Origin: Bog-473 sp963738135
Lineage (GTDB): Bacteria > Actinomycetota > Acidimicrobiia > Acidimicrobiales > RAAP-2
DNA: 64,000 nucleotides
Assembly: GCA_963738135.1 (NCBI GenBank)
Contig: CAVTVK010000007.1
Span: forward strand, 313,616 to 377,615
Direction: 5' to 3'
Shown: positions 23,906 to 32,381 of the stretch, one piece after another
How positions within the stretch are numbered: the stretch's first letter is position 1
Layout: each line of letters opens with the position of its first letter
The notes under the pieces: generated by a model
Databases searched by the model: none
Seen by the model: the letters and a program-made list of their open reading frames with translations, nothing else
What the model was told of the DNA's origin: nothing
Made by a program: the position numbers and the translations under genes

Positions 23906-25068
23906 GTTGCCTGTTGTAGCCGATCCAACCGGCCCGCGGCGACCACATCGGATGCAGCGCCAGTGGCGCCCTGCTCGGCGGCCTCCACCACCCTGCGCAC
24001 GAGAGCCGACTCCCCGGCGATCACGAGCAGCTCTTGGTTGGAGAGGTGGCTCACTCGGCCCACCTTGCGCCCGGATGGGTCGAAGATACCGATACGGGCT
24101 CCCACGTAGCGCGCCGAGTCGAAGGCCAGCGTCACCACCTCGCGTCTGCGGGCGGTGCCGGCGGTGCTGCCCGCGGTGTTTTGGGTGGAGCACATCGCCT
24201 CGAGCTCCTCCAGCCCGAGCCACGACTCGTTGTTGTAGGACAACACCAGGAGCTCGCAATCGACCGATTGCACCACCGACGCTAGCGCGGCCGGCATGGT
24301 GCGCTTGGAATTGAAGGCGGAGCGGGTGGATGGGTCGCGGGCGTCGAGCCGCTTGCGCGCCACGCCGTAGGCCTCGGGCGCATCCCAGGCCACCAGCGTC
24401 TCCCACACGTGGTAGTTGGTGAAATACCGGTGCTGGTTGTACGGCGGATCGAGGTACGCCAAGTCGAACGTACCCAATCCCGACGCCGCCCCCGACCCCG
24501 ACGCCAGCTCCACCGCATCGCCCTGGATGGCGCGCCCCGGCCCATTCAGCAACTCGGGCACCCGCAACTCGAGCGGCTTGGCCGATCGTGGCGCCCACTG
24601 CTTCACGTACGCCATCTGGACCCCGGTGGTCGAGTCGACCCGGTCCGCCGCCTCGATCAGAGAGGTCAACAGGAGGGGGAACAAGGGTGACCCCGCATAC
24701 TCCGAGTCAATGGCGTCCCGCACGGCATCTATCCGAGCGGCGTTGTGCGGTTGGAAGAAGCGGGCCTGATGGCTGAATGTCTCGGTGACGTAGCCCGGTT
24801 TTCCGGGGAGGGCGTTGAGGTGCGTCACGGCTGCCCGCAGCGCGCCGGCATCGGTGGCGGCGGCGTCCGCCTCGATGTACGTGCGGGCGAAGGTATGCGC
24901 ATAGCGGGCGCTGTCGACGGCGGTGACGTGGACGCCCTGGGCCTTGAAAGCCTGGGCGACGCGGGTGGTGCCGGTGAACAGATCGAGGGCGGTGCGGGCA
25001 CCGGAGGCCTGGCAGACCCGCGCCAGGACGGGGACGAGGCGGCGCTTGGAGCCGATGTATTTGATCAT
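23902..25068 (-). CDS. D12-class adenine-specific DNA methyltransferase
   Basis: This 388-residue protein opens with MIKYIGSKRRLVPVL, the D12-class first motif. The AdoMet loop DLFTGTTRVAQAF (29-41) and the catalytic DPPY (207-210, in LAYLDPPYNQHRYFTN) follow. It should methylate adenine N6 in DNA; the target site is unknown. No restriction enzyme is adjacent, so it looks like an orphan methyltransferase. The ATG at 25068 faces a divergent small-molecule methyltransferase gene across 46 bp. It is the first gene of the methyltransferase-ppk2-LLM operon. Confidence 0.9.
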   Translation of the reverse strand: MIKYIGSKRRLVPVLARVCQASGARTALDLFTGTTRVAQAFKAQGVHVTAVDSARYAHTFARTYIEADAAATDAGALRAAVTHLNALPGKPGYVTETFSHQARFFQPHNAARIDAVRDAIDSEYAGSPLFPLLLTSLIEAADRVDSTTGVQMAYVKQWAPRSAKPLELRVPELLNGPGRAIQGDAVELASGSGAASGLGTFDLAYLDPPYNQHRYFTNYHVWETLVAWDAPEAYGVARKRLDARDPSTRSAFNSKRTMPAALASVVQSVDCELLVLSYNNESWLGLEELEAMCSTQNTAGSTAGTARRREVVTLAFDSARYVGARIGIFDPSGRKVGRVSHLSNQELLVIAGESALVRRVVEAAEQGATGAASDVVAAGRLDRLQQAT

Positions 25069-25114
25069 CGGTTGCTTCTGGCGGTCACGGCGGACCACCC
25101 TACGATGGGCGGTC

Positions 25115-25846
25115 ATGGCGCCCGGGGACCATCCAGAGGCGGCGGAGCCGGGCGCCGGGATGGCGGCGGGCGATGCGGCGTCCTCCTCGGATTCGCACTG
25201 GGTGCAGTGGCACGCGCCGTACGAGGATCCGACATCGATGCTCTCGCTGCGGATGCGGACGGTGCAGGCCATGGTGGGCGCCGCGCTGGACGAGGTGCCG
25301 CCCCATCCAGAGCAGATCCAGATAGTGAGCCTGTGCGCCGGCCAAGGGCGTGACGTGATCGACGTGGTGGCGACCCATCCAAGGGGAGCCGAGGTCTCCG
25401 CCTTGCTGGTCGAGCAGGATCCGGTCCTGGTGGATTTTGCCCGGGCCCGGGCCGACGCCGCCGGGGTGGGTGACCGGATCCGGATCGTCGAAGGCGACGC
25501 ATCCCAGAGCCACCACTGCGCCGACGACGTGCCGGCCGACATCGTGCTTGTGTGCGGGGTGTTCGGGAACATCAGCTCGGCGGACATCACGCGCACCATC
25601 CAGGCGATGCCTGGATGGTGCAAGCCGGGGGGCCACGTCATATGGACCCGGCACCGGCGCGCCCCCGACTACACGCCGGCGGTGCGGGCCGACTTCGCGG
25701 CCGCCGGGTTCACCGAGGTCGAGTTCGTGACGCCCGAGGACAGCATCCAGGCCATCGGCCATCACCGTCTGGATGGGGAGACCGCCCCCTTCGATCCCGA
25801 TCAGCAGCTCTTCGACTTCGCCGGCGACGGATGGAATCCCGTATGA
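25115..25846 (+). CDS. Class I SAM-dependent methyltransferase
   Basis: This protein of 243 residues has the AdoMet-binding motif I as QIVSLCAGQGRDVIDV, the acidic end of strand 2 as ALLVEQDP, a VEGDAS segment, and ADIVLVCGVFGNIS as motif IV. The ligand of the methyl group is unknown; the fold is Rossmann-type. The ATG at 25115 is favoured by position just after the divergent gene; the open frame upstream is antisense to the D12 gene. Its stop overlaps the next gene by 4 bp. It contains a perfect 13-bp hairpin in the coding DNA (25593-25621). Confidence 0.85.
   Translation: MAPGDHPEAAEPGAGMAAGDAASSSDSHWVQWHAPYEDPTSMLSLRMRTVQAMVGAALDEVPPHPEQIQIVSLCAGQGRDVIDVVATHPRGAEVSALLVEQDPVLVDFARARADAAGVGDRIRIVEGDASQSHHCADDVPADIVLVCGVFGNISSADITRTIQAMPGWCKPGGHVIWTRHRRAPDYTPAVRADFAAAGFTEVEFVTPEDSIQAIGHHRLDGETAPFDPDQQLFDFAGDGWNPV
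25593..25621. repeat. Perfect 13-bp inverted repeat inside a coding sequence
   Basis: GCACCATCCAGGC, loop GAT, GCCTGGATGGTGC. Both arms carry TGGATGG/CCATCCA, a heptamer that is over-represented in this part of the window. Confidence 0.95.
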
Positions 25847-26622
25847 GCGCAGGCACTGCTCAGCCCCCACGCCAGCGCCTCCACCCGGGCGAACTCATTG
25901 CCATGGCCTGGCGCACCGCCAAGGCGGAGCCGGCCCGGGTGATCGTGCCCGGCCTGGTCATCTTCGGCCTCGATGCGATTCAGGGCACCCTCTACACCGA
26001 GGTCGCCGTCGACCACCTCGGCATCGGGTCCGTCATCGGGGCGGTGCTCTTCGCCTCCTCCGCCCTCGGCCTGACCTTCTACGCCGGCATGCTCGAGCGC
26101 CTGGTCGGCTCTGTGGAGCGCAACGAGCCGGCTCAGCCCGTCCTCGTGGTGCTGCGAACTCTGCCCTGGGGGCGCTTGCTGATCGCAGAGGGGATCCTGG
26201 TTGTGGTCACCGCGGTGGCCTCCCTGCTCCTGGTCATCCCGGGTCTGATCGTGGGGACACTGTTCGCCCTGGTTGGTCCCCTCATCAACCTGATCGACAG
26301 CTCGGTGGCCGATGCCTTCAAGCGTTCGCTCCAGTTGGTGTGGCCGCACTTCATGCTCGTGTTCCTCTTCATCACGTTGCCGTTGGCCCTCGAGCACGAG
26401 GTCATCATCGGCATCGCCGAGCTGGTGCCCCATGAGCACATCTGGGCCGTCTTCCTGACGACCTTCGCCCTCGGTGACCTCTTCGGGATGGCACTGGGCC
26501 TCATGGAAGTGACGATGGCGGAGCGGCTGGTGAACGGAGCGCAGGGACCCGGTGAAGATCTACTCTCGACGGAAGTGGGGATGCGCCACACGCCTGATCG
26601 GCGGCGCCCGTTCACGGCTTAG
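25843..26622 (+). CDS. Integral membrane protein, unknown function
   Basis: A 259-residue protein with five to six hydrophobic segments, including GLVIFGLDAI, GSVIGAVLFASSALGLTFYA, a long AEGILVVVTAVASLLLVIPG region and FMLVFLFITLPLAL. The pattern resembles the DUF7544/glycerophosphodiesterase-membrane-domain type found widely in actinobacteria. The N-terminus (HPGELIAMAWRTAKAEP) is cytoplasmic. It is translationally coupled to the upstream methyltransferase (4-bp ATGA overlap). Function unknown. Confidence 0.75.
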   Translation: MSAGTAQPPRQRLHPGELIAMAWRTAKAEPARVIVPGLVIFGLDAIQGTLYTEVAVDHLGIGSVIGAVLFASSALGLTFYAGMLERLVGSVERNEPAQPVLVVLRTLPWGRLLIAEGILVVVTAVASLLLVIPGLIVGTLFALVGPLINLIDSSVADAFKRSLQLVWPHFMLVFLFITLPLALEHEVIIGIAELVPHEHIWAVFLTTFALGDLFGMALGLMEVTMAERLVNGAQGPGEDLLSTEVGMRHTPDRRRPFTA

Positions 26623-26633
26623 GACATCCGACT

Positions 26634-26661
26634 CAGAACCCAGAACCCAGAACCCAGAACC
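26634..26661 (+). repeat. Tandem repeat, 7-bp unit x4
   Basis: CAGAACC is repeated four times exactly between the membrane-protein gene and the AIM24 gene. Confidence 0.95.
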
Positions 26662-26685
26662 ACCGCCGTCCGAGGAGGCCAAGCC

Positions 26686-27450
26686 ATGGAAGAGACGATC
26701 CACGGAACCACGATGCCGGTGCTCGAGCTCTCGCTCGCCGACGGGGAGTCCATCGTCTCGGAGGCGGGCGAGTTCTCCTGGATGTCAGACGCCGTCCAGA
26801 TGGCCACCAACACCGGCGGCGGCATGGGCGGGAAAGGTCTCATGGGGGCCGTGAAGCGGGCGGTCTCCGGCGCCACCTTCATGATGACGACGTACACCGC
26901 CCAGGGCGGCGCGGGCTCCATCGCCTTCGCTTCGAAGTTCCCGGGCCACATCTTGCCGATCGACGTGGCTCCGGGGAACGAGTTCATGGTGCACCGCCAC
27001 GGCTTCATGGCGGCCACGCCCGGGATCGAGCTGTCCATGGGCTTCCAGCAGTCGTTCCGCGGCGGCGTCTTCGGCGGGGAGGGCTTCATCCTGCAGAAGA
27101 TCGGCGGCACCGGCCGCGCCTTCGTCGACCTCTCGGGCGAGGTCATCGTCTACGACCTGGCCGCCGGGCAGTCCATGCGCGTGCACCCGGGGCACGCCGG
27201 CCTCTTCCAATCCTCGGTCCAGTTCTCGGTGCAGAAGGTGCCAGGCCTCGCCAACCGCTACATGGGCTCGGACGGTCACCACTTCGCCGTGCTGACGGGC
27301 CCGGGGCGCATCTGGCTGCAGTCGATGCCCATAGCGGTGCTGGCCGGCGTCATCGGCGAGTACATGCCCGACCGCGACGACCACCACGGCGTCGAGGGCG
27401 CAGCCGCCGGCGTCGGTGCGGCCAAGGTCCTCGGCGACATGTTCAAGTAG
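26686..27450 (+). CDS. AIM24 family protein
   Basis: A 254-residue, all-beta protein of the AIM24/TIGR00266 family. Markers are LADGESIVSEAGEFSWMSD near the start, GHILPIDVAPGNEFMVHRHGFMAATPGIE in the middle, and FILQKIGGTGRAFVDLSGEV and VHPGHAGLFQSSVQFSVQK. It forms a double beta-helix sandwich; bacterial members are of unknown function, the fungal one is mitochondrial. The ATG at 26686 follows CGAGGAGG. The Gly-rich GGGMGGKGLMGAVKRAVSG insertion is typical. Confidence 0.88.
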   Translation: MEETIHGTTMPVLELSLADGESIVSEAGEFSWMSDAVQMATNTGGGMGGKGLMGAVKRAVSGATFMMTTYTAQGGAGSIAFASKFPGHILPIDVAPGNEFMVHRHGFMAATPGIELSMGFQQSFRGGVFGGEGFILQKIGGTGRAFVDLSGEVIVYDLAAGQSMRVHPGHAGLFQSSVQFSVQKVPGLANRYMGSDGHHFAVLTGPGRIWLQSMPIAVLAGVIGEYMPDRDDHHGVEGAAAGVGAAKVLGDMFK

Positions 27451-27571
27451 TCGCGCGACCGTTCCCCATGGGTGGATGGGCTGCGGTCCGGCCGCCGGAA
27501 TCGATCCGGCAGGCGGGCTCGGAAGCCGCCCGGGCCGACCAAATGAGCACAGCGAACGGGAGCACGGGCAC

Positions 27572-28014
27572 ATGTCGGGATCCAACAGGGTTCTCCTTCT
27601 CATGGACTTTCAACAGGGAGTGGGTTGGACAGACTCGGCGATGACGCTGTCGTCGAGGCCGCGCGCAGAGCCTTGGATGGTGCTCGATCCCGCGGCGTGT
27701 CGGTGCTGTTCGTTCGCGTCGGGTTCCGATCCGGCTACCCGCGGCGCTGCGGCCGGCGAGCTCGTCCTGTCGGGCATTTCGACCAGCGGGGTGGTCCGTC
27801 CACGCTGCGACAGGCCGCCGACCTCGACTACGGGCTCACCGTGCTGTCGGATGCCTGTGGCGACCCCGATCCAGAGGTCCACGACGTCCTCATGGACAAG
27901 GTGTTCCCCCGCCAGTCCGTCGTGCTGAGCACCGATGAATGGCTCGCCGCCCTCTCATCCGCCGAACCAAGGTGGGAAGAGCCCGGCGGGCAGACACAGT
28001 GGGCTGAGCAGTAG
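27572..28014 (+). pseudogene. Isochorismatase-like hydrolase remnant
   Basis: The start reads MSGSNRVLLLMDFQQGV with the catalytic Asp, then shifts frame near 27620 to RLGDDAVVEAARRALDGARSRG and VSVLFVRVGF. It then jumps to GELVLSGISTSGVV in the first frame and back to STLRQAADLDYGLTVLSDA, ending with VHDVLMDKVFPRQSVVLSTDEWLAAL. The middle section that normally carries the catalytic Lys is missing, about 40-45 residues. Two frameshifts and a deletion make a decayed gene the best reading. Isochorismatase-family hydrolases act on amides or vinyl ethers. Confidence 0.8.
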
Positions 28015-28052
28015 CGCTGAGAGTAGCGCTGGGGGAGCAGTAGCGCTGCGCC

Positions 28053-28847
28053 CTAGGAGAGGTTGATGGGATTGCCCGGGACGGTCAGGGTGACGGCCTT
28101 GTCGTAGTGGTTGAACACGATGCTGCTCACGTTGCCCGGGGTGTCGTCGACGATCTTGTAGACGAGCGCCGGGCCCTTGGCGGCGATGTACATGAGGCCC
28201 GTGCTCTTCTTCCCGTTGTTCGTGACCGTGTCCTTGACGACCACGACCTTGTGGCCGGCGAACGTGGTGGGGCGGCCGAGGGTGAGCGGCGCCGTGTGAC
28301 CCTGGAAGGCCGCGACGGCGAGATCGGCCGCATGGAGGAATTGGTCGAAGGACGTGAAGCGTTCGTCGGCCGCCGAGAGCTCGATCCACTTCCCGCCGTA
28401 CTGCTTGGTCTGCGCCGCCGTGGCGTGGGCGGCCCAGAACGTGGCCGGTGCTTTGAAGTAGAGGACGGGGCCGACCCGCTCGATCTTGATCGGATTGCCG
28501 TCCTGGACGAACTCGCCGCCGCCCTCGCCATCGGAATTCACGAGGAGCTCGAGGAGGATGTTGGACTTGCCCTGCGAGATCTTGCCCACGACGTGGACGC
28601 TGCCGAAGTGCTGCTCGGCGGCGACGGCTTTCTGGATCCACTTGTCGGCTGGTGTGGATCCAGGGGGGAGGGTGGTGGTGGTCGTGGAGGGGGCGGCGGC
28701 GGCGAATCCCATCCACGACGTGGTTGCGGCCACGACGGCCACCGCAGCAACGGTGGCCATAGTGGCCAGGGGGAGTGCGGCCGTGACCAACGCGCGGCTC
28801 TTCCGACGAAGCCGGCTCGTCCGGCGCCGCCCGACAGAAGGCGCCAT
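28053..28847 (-). CDS. Membrane-anchored protein of the LppX/LprG-like fold (tentative)
   Basis: A 264-residue protein. The N-terminal arginine-rich stretch and a long hydrophobic segment (ALPLATMATVAAVAVVAATTSW) suggest an uncleaved anchor or signal. A short Thr/Pro linker follows, then a beta-rich domain with HVVGKISQGKSNILLELLVN, KIERVGPVLYFKAPATFW and GKWIELSA. Its strand order recalls the LppX_LprAFG lipoproteins of mycobacteria, which carry lipids across the envelope, but no lipobox Cys is present. The ATG at 28847 is chosen; the frame stays open further upstream. Family assignment is a guess. Confidence 0.6.
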   Translation of the reverse strand: MAPSVGRRRTSRLRRKSRALVTAALPLATMATVAAVAVVAATTSWMGFAAAAPSTTTTTLPPGSTPADKWIQKAVAAEQHFGSVHVVGKISQGKSNILLELLVNSDGEGGGEFVQDGNPIKIERVGPVLYFKAPATFWAAHATAAQTKQYGGKWIELSAADERFTSFDQFLHAADLAVAAFQGHTAPLTLGRPTTFAGHKVVVVKDTVTNNGKKSTGLMYIAAKGPALVYKIVDDTPGNVSSIVFNHYDKAVTLTVPGNPINLS

Positions 28848-28984
28848 GGCGCCGGAAGTTTCCTTGGATGCATCCACAGCAGGGAAACTCGCCGTCACAT
28901 GGAAAATGGCGGTTTGAGCTCGAAGCAAATGCCGCGCCACAGCTCGCCTCGAACGTCCACGGTGCTCACACGGGGGGTGAGCTT

Positions 28985-29012
28985 TCAGGTGTTGTGCGTC
29001 AGGTGTTGTGCG
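28985..29012 (+). repeat. Tandem repeat, 14-bp unit x2
   Basis: TCAGGTGTTGTGCG occurs twice in a row between two minus-strand genes. Confidence 0.9.
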
Positions 29013-29039
29013 TCAGGCGGGACGCCGGGCGTGCCGCCT

Positions 29040-30053
29040 TCAGGAATTGGCGGCCGGCGGAGCGGCGTCGGGCTGATTCCACTCGATCCACCCGGCACCG
29101 GTGCGGCCGTCGTCGGTCCGGCACTGCACCATGGCCCGGGGGAACCGGCTGGTGCGGCCGTCCTCGTCGTTGCGCAACAGAACGGGGCCGAAGGCGACCG
29201 GCGTCACCTCGAGTCCGAGGGCAACGCCGGCGCCCCCCGGTTCGGGTCCGGGCCCGACGGCGATCTCGATGCGCGCCTTCGATGGGAAACCGTGCGGGCC
29301 CAGGTCCTCGGTCACGGTGAGTGCCGTCGCGGCATTGACCTCGCCCTTGTCCGGCCTCTGGATATATCCAAAGAACACCGGGATGCCGATGTCCATCCGG
29401 ATGTCGGCCAGGTGGATGCGGGTGCCGTCCTCGAGGCGCACCGAGCACCAGCACCATCCAAAGGCCCACCAGTCCCGCACGCCCCAGGAGTGGTCGCGCT
29501 GACCCTGCCCGTCGACGGTGAAGGTCTCGCCGTCGACGGTGACGGTGCCGGTGACGAGACACGGGATCTCGTAGCGCGTCGTGAGGTCGTAGTGGTACGG
29601 GACGCCGTCGGTCGTCCACGTGAGGTCGAGGTCGAGCCGCGCGGGGGTGCCGCTCTGCTCGCCCTGGGCGTAGACCTGTTCGGGCGGGTCGATGCTGTGG
29701 GCCGGCGCGCTCGCCGCGAGCCGGAACTCCTTGAGGGGCCGGCGCACGTCGATCTCGATTCGCTGCGTCCCGGTGCCCCCAGTGCCCGCGGTGCCGGTCT
29801 CGGAAACCAGGCCGTCACCGGGCGGGACCGGCGCCCGGTAATCGGCCGAGCAGATGCCGGGCCGGTCGGGCCAGACGATCCAGGTCGTCCACCAGGCCAG
29901 CTGGCGGTTGGGATAGAGGCCGAGCCGGAGCCAGCCCCCCATGGAGCCGTCGGCGCGCACGAAGTCGCAGTAATAGGACTCGTTCCACAAGTCCTCACCG
30001 TCGGGCGTGTGCCGGGCTTCGTCGTCTGGCTGGACGACGTGCTCCGCCGTCAC
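29040..30053 (-). CDS. DUF7064/DUF7065-like two-domain beta-barrel protein
   Basis: A 337-residue protein built like the CrtC/AttH two-lipocalin group. It has a beta-rich N-terminal domain (LRLGLYPNRQLAWWTTWIVW) and a second one with the marker GQGQRDHSWGVRDWWAFGWCW, followed by GTRIHLADIRM. Relatives in actinobacteria carry the DUF7064/7065 names and often sit in steroid or terpenoid gene clusters. No enzyme activity is established. The GTG at 30053 overlaps the upstream gene's stop by 4 bp, so the VOC-CMD fusion and this protein are likely made together. Confidence 0.72.
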   Translation of the reverse strand: MTAEHVVQPDDEARHTPDGEDLWNESYYCDFVRADGSMGGWLRLGLYPNRQLAWWTTWIVWPDRPGICSADYRAPVPPGDGLVSETGTAGTGGTGTQRIEIDVRRPLKEFRLAASAPAHSIDPPEQVYAQGEQSGTPARLDLDLTWTTDGVPYHYDLTTRYEIPCLVTGTVTVDGETFTVDGQGQRDHSWGVRDWWAFGWCWCSVRLEDGTRIHLADIRMDIGIPVFFGYIQRPDKGEVNAATALTVTEDLGPHGFPSKARIEIAVGPGPEPGGAGVALGLEVTPVAFGPVLLRNDEDGRTSRFPRAMVQCRTDDGRTGAGWIEWNQPDAAPPAANS

Positions 30054-31369
30054 CGACCCGGGCCCGGATGCATGGCGGAGGAACCTACAGGGCCAGGAAC
30101 CTCGACGATGGGATCGTCACGGTCGTCGAACTCCGTGCGGAGGGCCTTCGACATCACGGCGTGCTGGAAGTAGAGCGTGGTGATGTAGGTCAGCTCCAGG
30201 ATGGCGACCTCGTCGAGATGCTGTTGCAGCTCGGCGAAGAGGGCGTCAGGGACGCGGCCGTGGTCGTAGACGAGGCAGTCGGTGTAGGCGAGGACGGCCC
30301 GCTCGGCGGCGTCGTAGGTGCCCTCGGGGGCGACGCTCCAGGCCGGGATGTGCGTGATCTGCTCCTCGGGCATGCCGAGCTCGCGCATGGACTTGGCGTG
30401 CTGGCTGAAGACGAACTGGCTGGCCGCGGCGTAGCCGGCGCGGATCTGGCCGAGCTCGCGCAGCGCGGGGTCGAGCGCCCGTGTGGGCGATTGGTAGAGA
30501 CCGAAGCCCTTGACGCAGTGGTCGAGGATGTCAGGGCTGAGGGCGAACACGGTCCACCAGTCGCCGGTGGTGCCGTCCCAACGACCCGGCTCGGCCACGG
30601 GGTCGCGGCCCTCGAAGAGCCACTCGTACATGGTGGTGACGATGGGCGCGGTGGCTTCGTCCTTGGGGACCTGGCGGAGGCGGGGCATCAGGTCCGGATG
30701 GGCTCCGGCTGCGGCTGAGGCTCGGGCTGGGGCTTGGCCGCCAGCTCGGGTTCGGCCGCCAGGTGGACGCCCTTGGCCTTGGCCCGCGGCCGGCGCGTGC
30801 GCCACGTCGCCGGGGATGAAGTCGCGCATCCAGCAGGCGAACTCGAGCAGGATCCCGTCGGGGTCCTGGAAGTAGACGCTGCGCACGAACACCCCGGGGT
30901 GCATGAGATCGCTGATGCCCCACTCGGAGTCGTCGTGATTGGCGATCTCGGTGCAGGGGATCCCGGCGGCGACGAGACGGTCGCGGTACTCCTCCATCAT
31001 CTCGGGCGCCACGTCGAACGCAACATGGTTCATGGAGCCCACCGCGCTGGTCAGGTCGCCCAGATCGGGACGGGCCGCCGGCGCGCTGATCCCGGGGACG
31101 CCGTCCGGCGCATCGGGAAACCAGAAGAAGGCCAGGCAATCGCCGCCACCGCAGTCAAAGAAGAAGTGTTGGCCCATGCCGGCCGGCAGCTCGATCGTCT
31201 TGACCAGTGGCATGCCGAGCACGTTGGTATAGAAGTCGACGGTCCGCTCCATGTCGCGGCACACGAGGGCGAGATGATTGATGCCCCGCAGCTCGAAGCC
31301 GTCGTTGTCGCCCTTGTCGCCGGTGTTTCGGTTGCCGCCCGTGTCGCCCGTGGTGCCAGCGCCTGCCAT
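30050..31369 (-). CDS. VOC dioxygenase-like domain fused to a carboxymuconolactone-decarboxylase-like domain
   Basis: A 439-residue protein. Residues about 25-190 are a VOC module (RGINHLALVCRDMERTVDFY, SMNHVAFDVAPEMMEEYRDR and VYFQDPDGILLEF). After a low-complexity Gly/Ala/Arg/Pro linker, residues about 225-430 match an AhpD/CMD-like fold (ALDPALRELGQIRAGYAAAS, QHAKSMRELGMPEEQITHIP). The CMD part has the His of the family but no CxxC pair. The two are usually separate genes. The frame is continuous from the ATG at 31369 (AGGGAGGG upstream); an internal ATG at 30688 has no good ribosome binding site. Likely role: ring cleavage or lactone chemistry; inferred. Confidence 0.82.
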   Translation of the reverse strand: MAGAGTTGDTGGNRNTGDKGDNDGFELRGINHLALVCRDMERTVDFYTNVLGMPLVKTIELPAGMGQHFFFDCGGGDCLAFFWFPDAPDGVPGISAPAARPDLGDLTSAVGSMNHVAFDVAPEMMEEYRDRLVAAGIPCTEIANHDDSEWGISDLMHPGVFVRSVYFQDPDGILLEFACWMRDFIPGDVAHAPAAGQGQGRPPGGRTRAGGQAPARASAAAGAHPDLMPRLRQVPKDEATAPIVTTMYEWLFEGRDPVAEPGRWDGTTGDWWTVFALSPDILDHCVKGFGLYQSPTRALDPALRELGQIRAGYAAASQFVFSQHAKSMRELGMPEEQITHIPAWSVAPEGTYDAAERAVLAYTDCLVYDHGRVPDALFAELQQHLDEVAILELTYITTLYFQHAVMSKALRTEFDDRDDPIVEVPGPVGSSAMHPGPGR

Positions 31370-31507
31370 GAGCCTGCCCTCCCTCGGCGCCGCCGCAGCC
31401 AAGAATCCCAGGCGACGCCGCCCCAGGATAGGCCGCCAACGCAATCCTGCCGCGGCCCCGGCCCGTATGACCCGTGACGCAACCGAACGACGAAGGGACG
31501 ACGCGAC

Positions 31508-32330
31508 ATGGCGCCAGAGGGGCACACAGACACGCGCGGGACTCGACAAGGTCCAGGTGGCTGGAAGGTGGAGGGAGTCCCGGCACGCGGGGCCAGACGA
31601 GTCTGGGGTCGGGCCGTTGCCGGGACTCTCTCTGCTGTTGGACTGTCCGCCGCGGCCTTCTCACTCGCCCTGGTCCTGGCAGTGCCCGGTGGTCCCGCCG
31701 GAGCCACCGGCAACCAAGCCAAGACGGTCAAGATCTCGACCGCCAAAATCAGCGGTGTCGGAACCGTACTCACGACCTCCTCGGGTCTGACGCTCTACCG
31801 CTTCACCGAGGACAAGCCGGGCACGTCGGCGTGCAGCGGCGCCTGCGCCAAGATCTGGCCTCCGCTCTTCGCCGCGAAGAATGCGCACCTGTCGGGTCCG
31901 CACGGGGTGAAGGGCCTGTCGCTCATGAACGTCGGCAACGGCCACTGGCAGGTGACTTTCCACAAGCTCCCGCTCTACCGATTCCAGGGTGACAAGAAGA
32001 AGGGGCAGGCGCACGGGCAGAAGGTCGGTGGCGTGTGGTTCGCCGCGCTGAAGAGCGGTATCCCCGCCTCGGCGACGGCCGGCGCGCCTGCCACCCCGAC
32101 CACCGCGCCCGGCGCCTCGACGACCCAGCCGATGACGTCGACCACCCAGGGCCCGACTTCGAGCTCGAGCTGGCGCCAACGCGACGACGCCGGCACCCGC
32201 ACCGGTACCGACGCCGGCCACGCAACCGCCGACCCCTGTCACGCAGCCGCCCGCGCCACCCACCACGACGCCCACCACGTCGCCGCCGGTCACGACCACC
32301 ACGGCCGGTAGCGGAGGGTATGGCTACTAG
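31508..32330 (+). CDS. Secreted repeat (Lipoprotein_15-like) protein with frameshifted tail
   Basis: The N-terminus has a signal-like segment (VGLSAAAFSLALVLAVPG). The domain that follows shows the two-copy pattern of PF03640: GVGTVLTTSSGLTLYRFTED, CSGACAKIWPPL, then GHWQVTFHKLPLYRFQGDKKKGQA and GVWFAAL. After SSSS near 32165 the coding sense moves one frame: the next frame gives a Pro/Thr tail ending in TTTTAGSGGYGY with a stop at 32330, whereas the annotated frame turns into His/Arg-rich nonsense. One indel therefore breaks the C-terminal tail. Members of this family are secreted proteins of unknown role. Confidence 0.75.
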
Positions 32331-32381
32331 CGGTATCGCCACCGCCCGCGCCGCCGCGCCGCCAGCGCCACCGCAGCCACG

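Noticed and set aside
23902..25068. A restriction-modification system
   Set aside because: Only the D12 methyltransferase is seen; neighbours are PPK2 and an unrelated methyltransferase, with no nuclease.
30050..30688. A separate CMD gene starting at the ATG at 30688
   Set aside because: No ribosome binding site at useful distance and the frame is continuous with the VOC domain.
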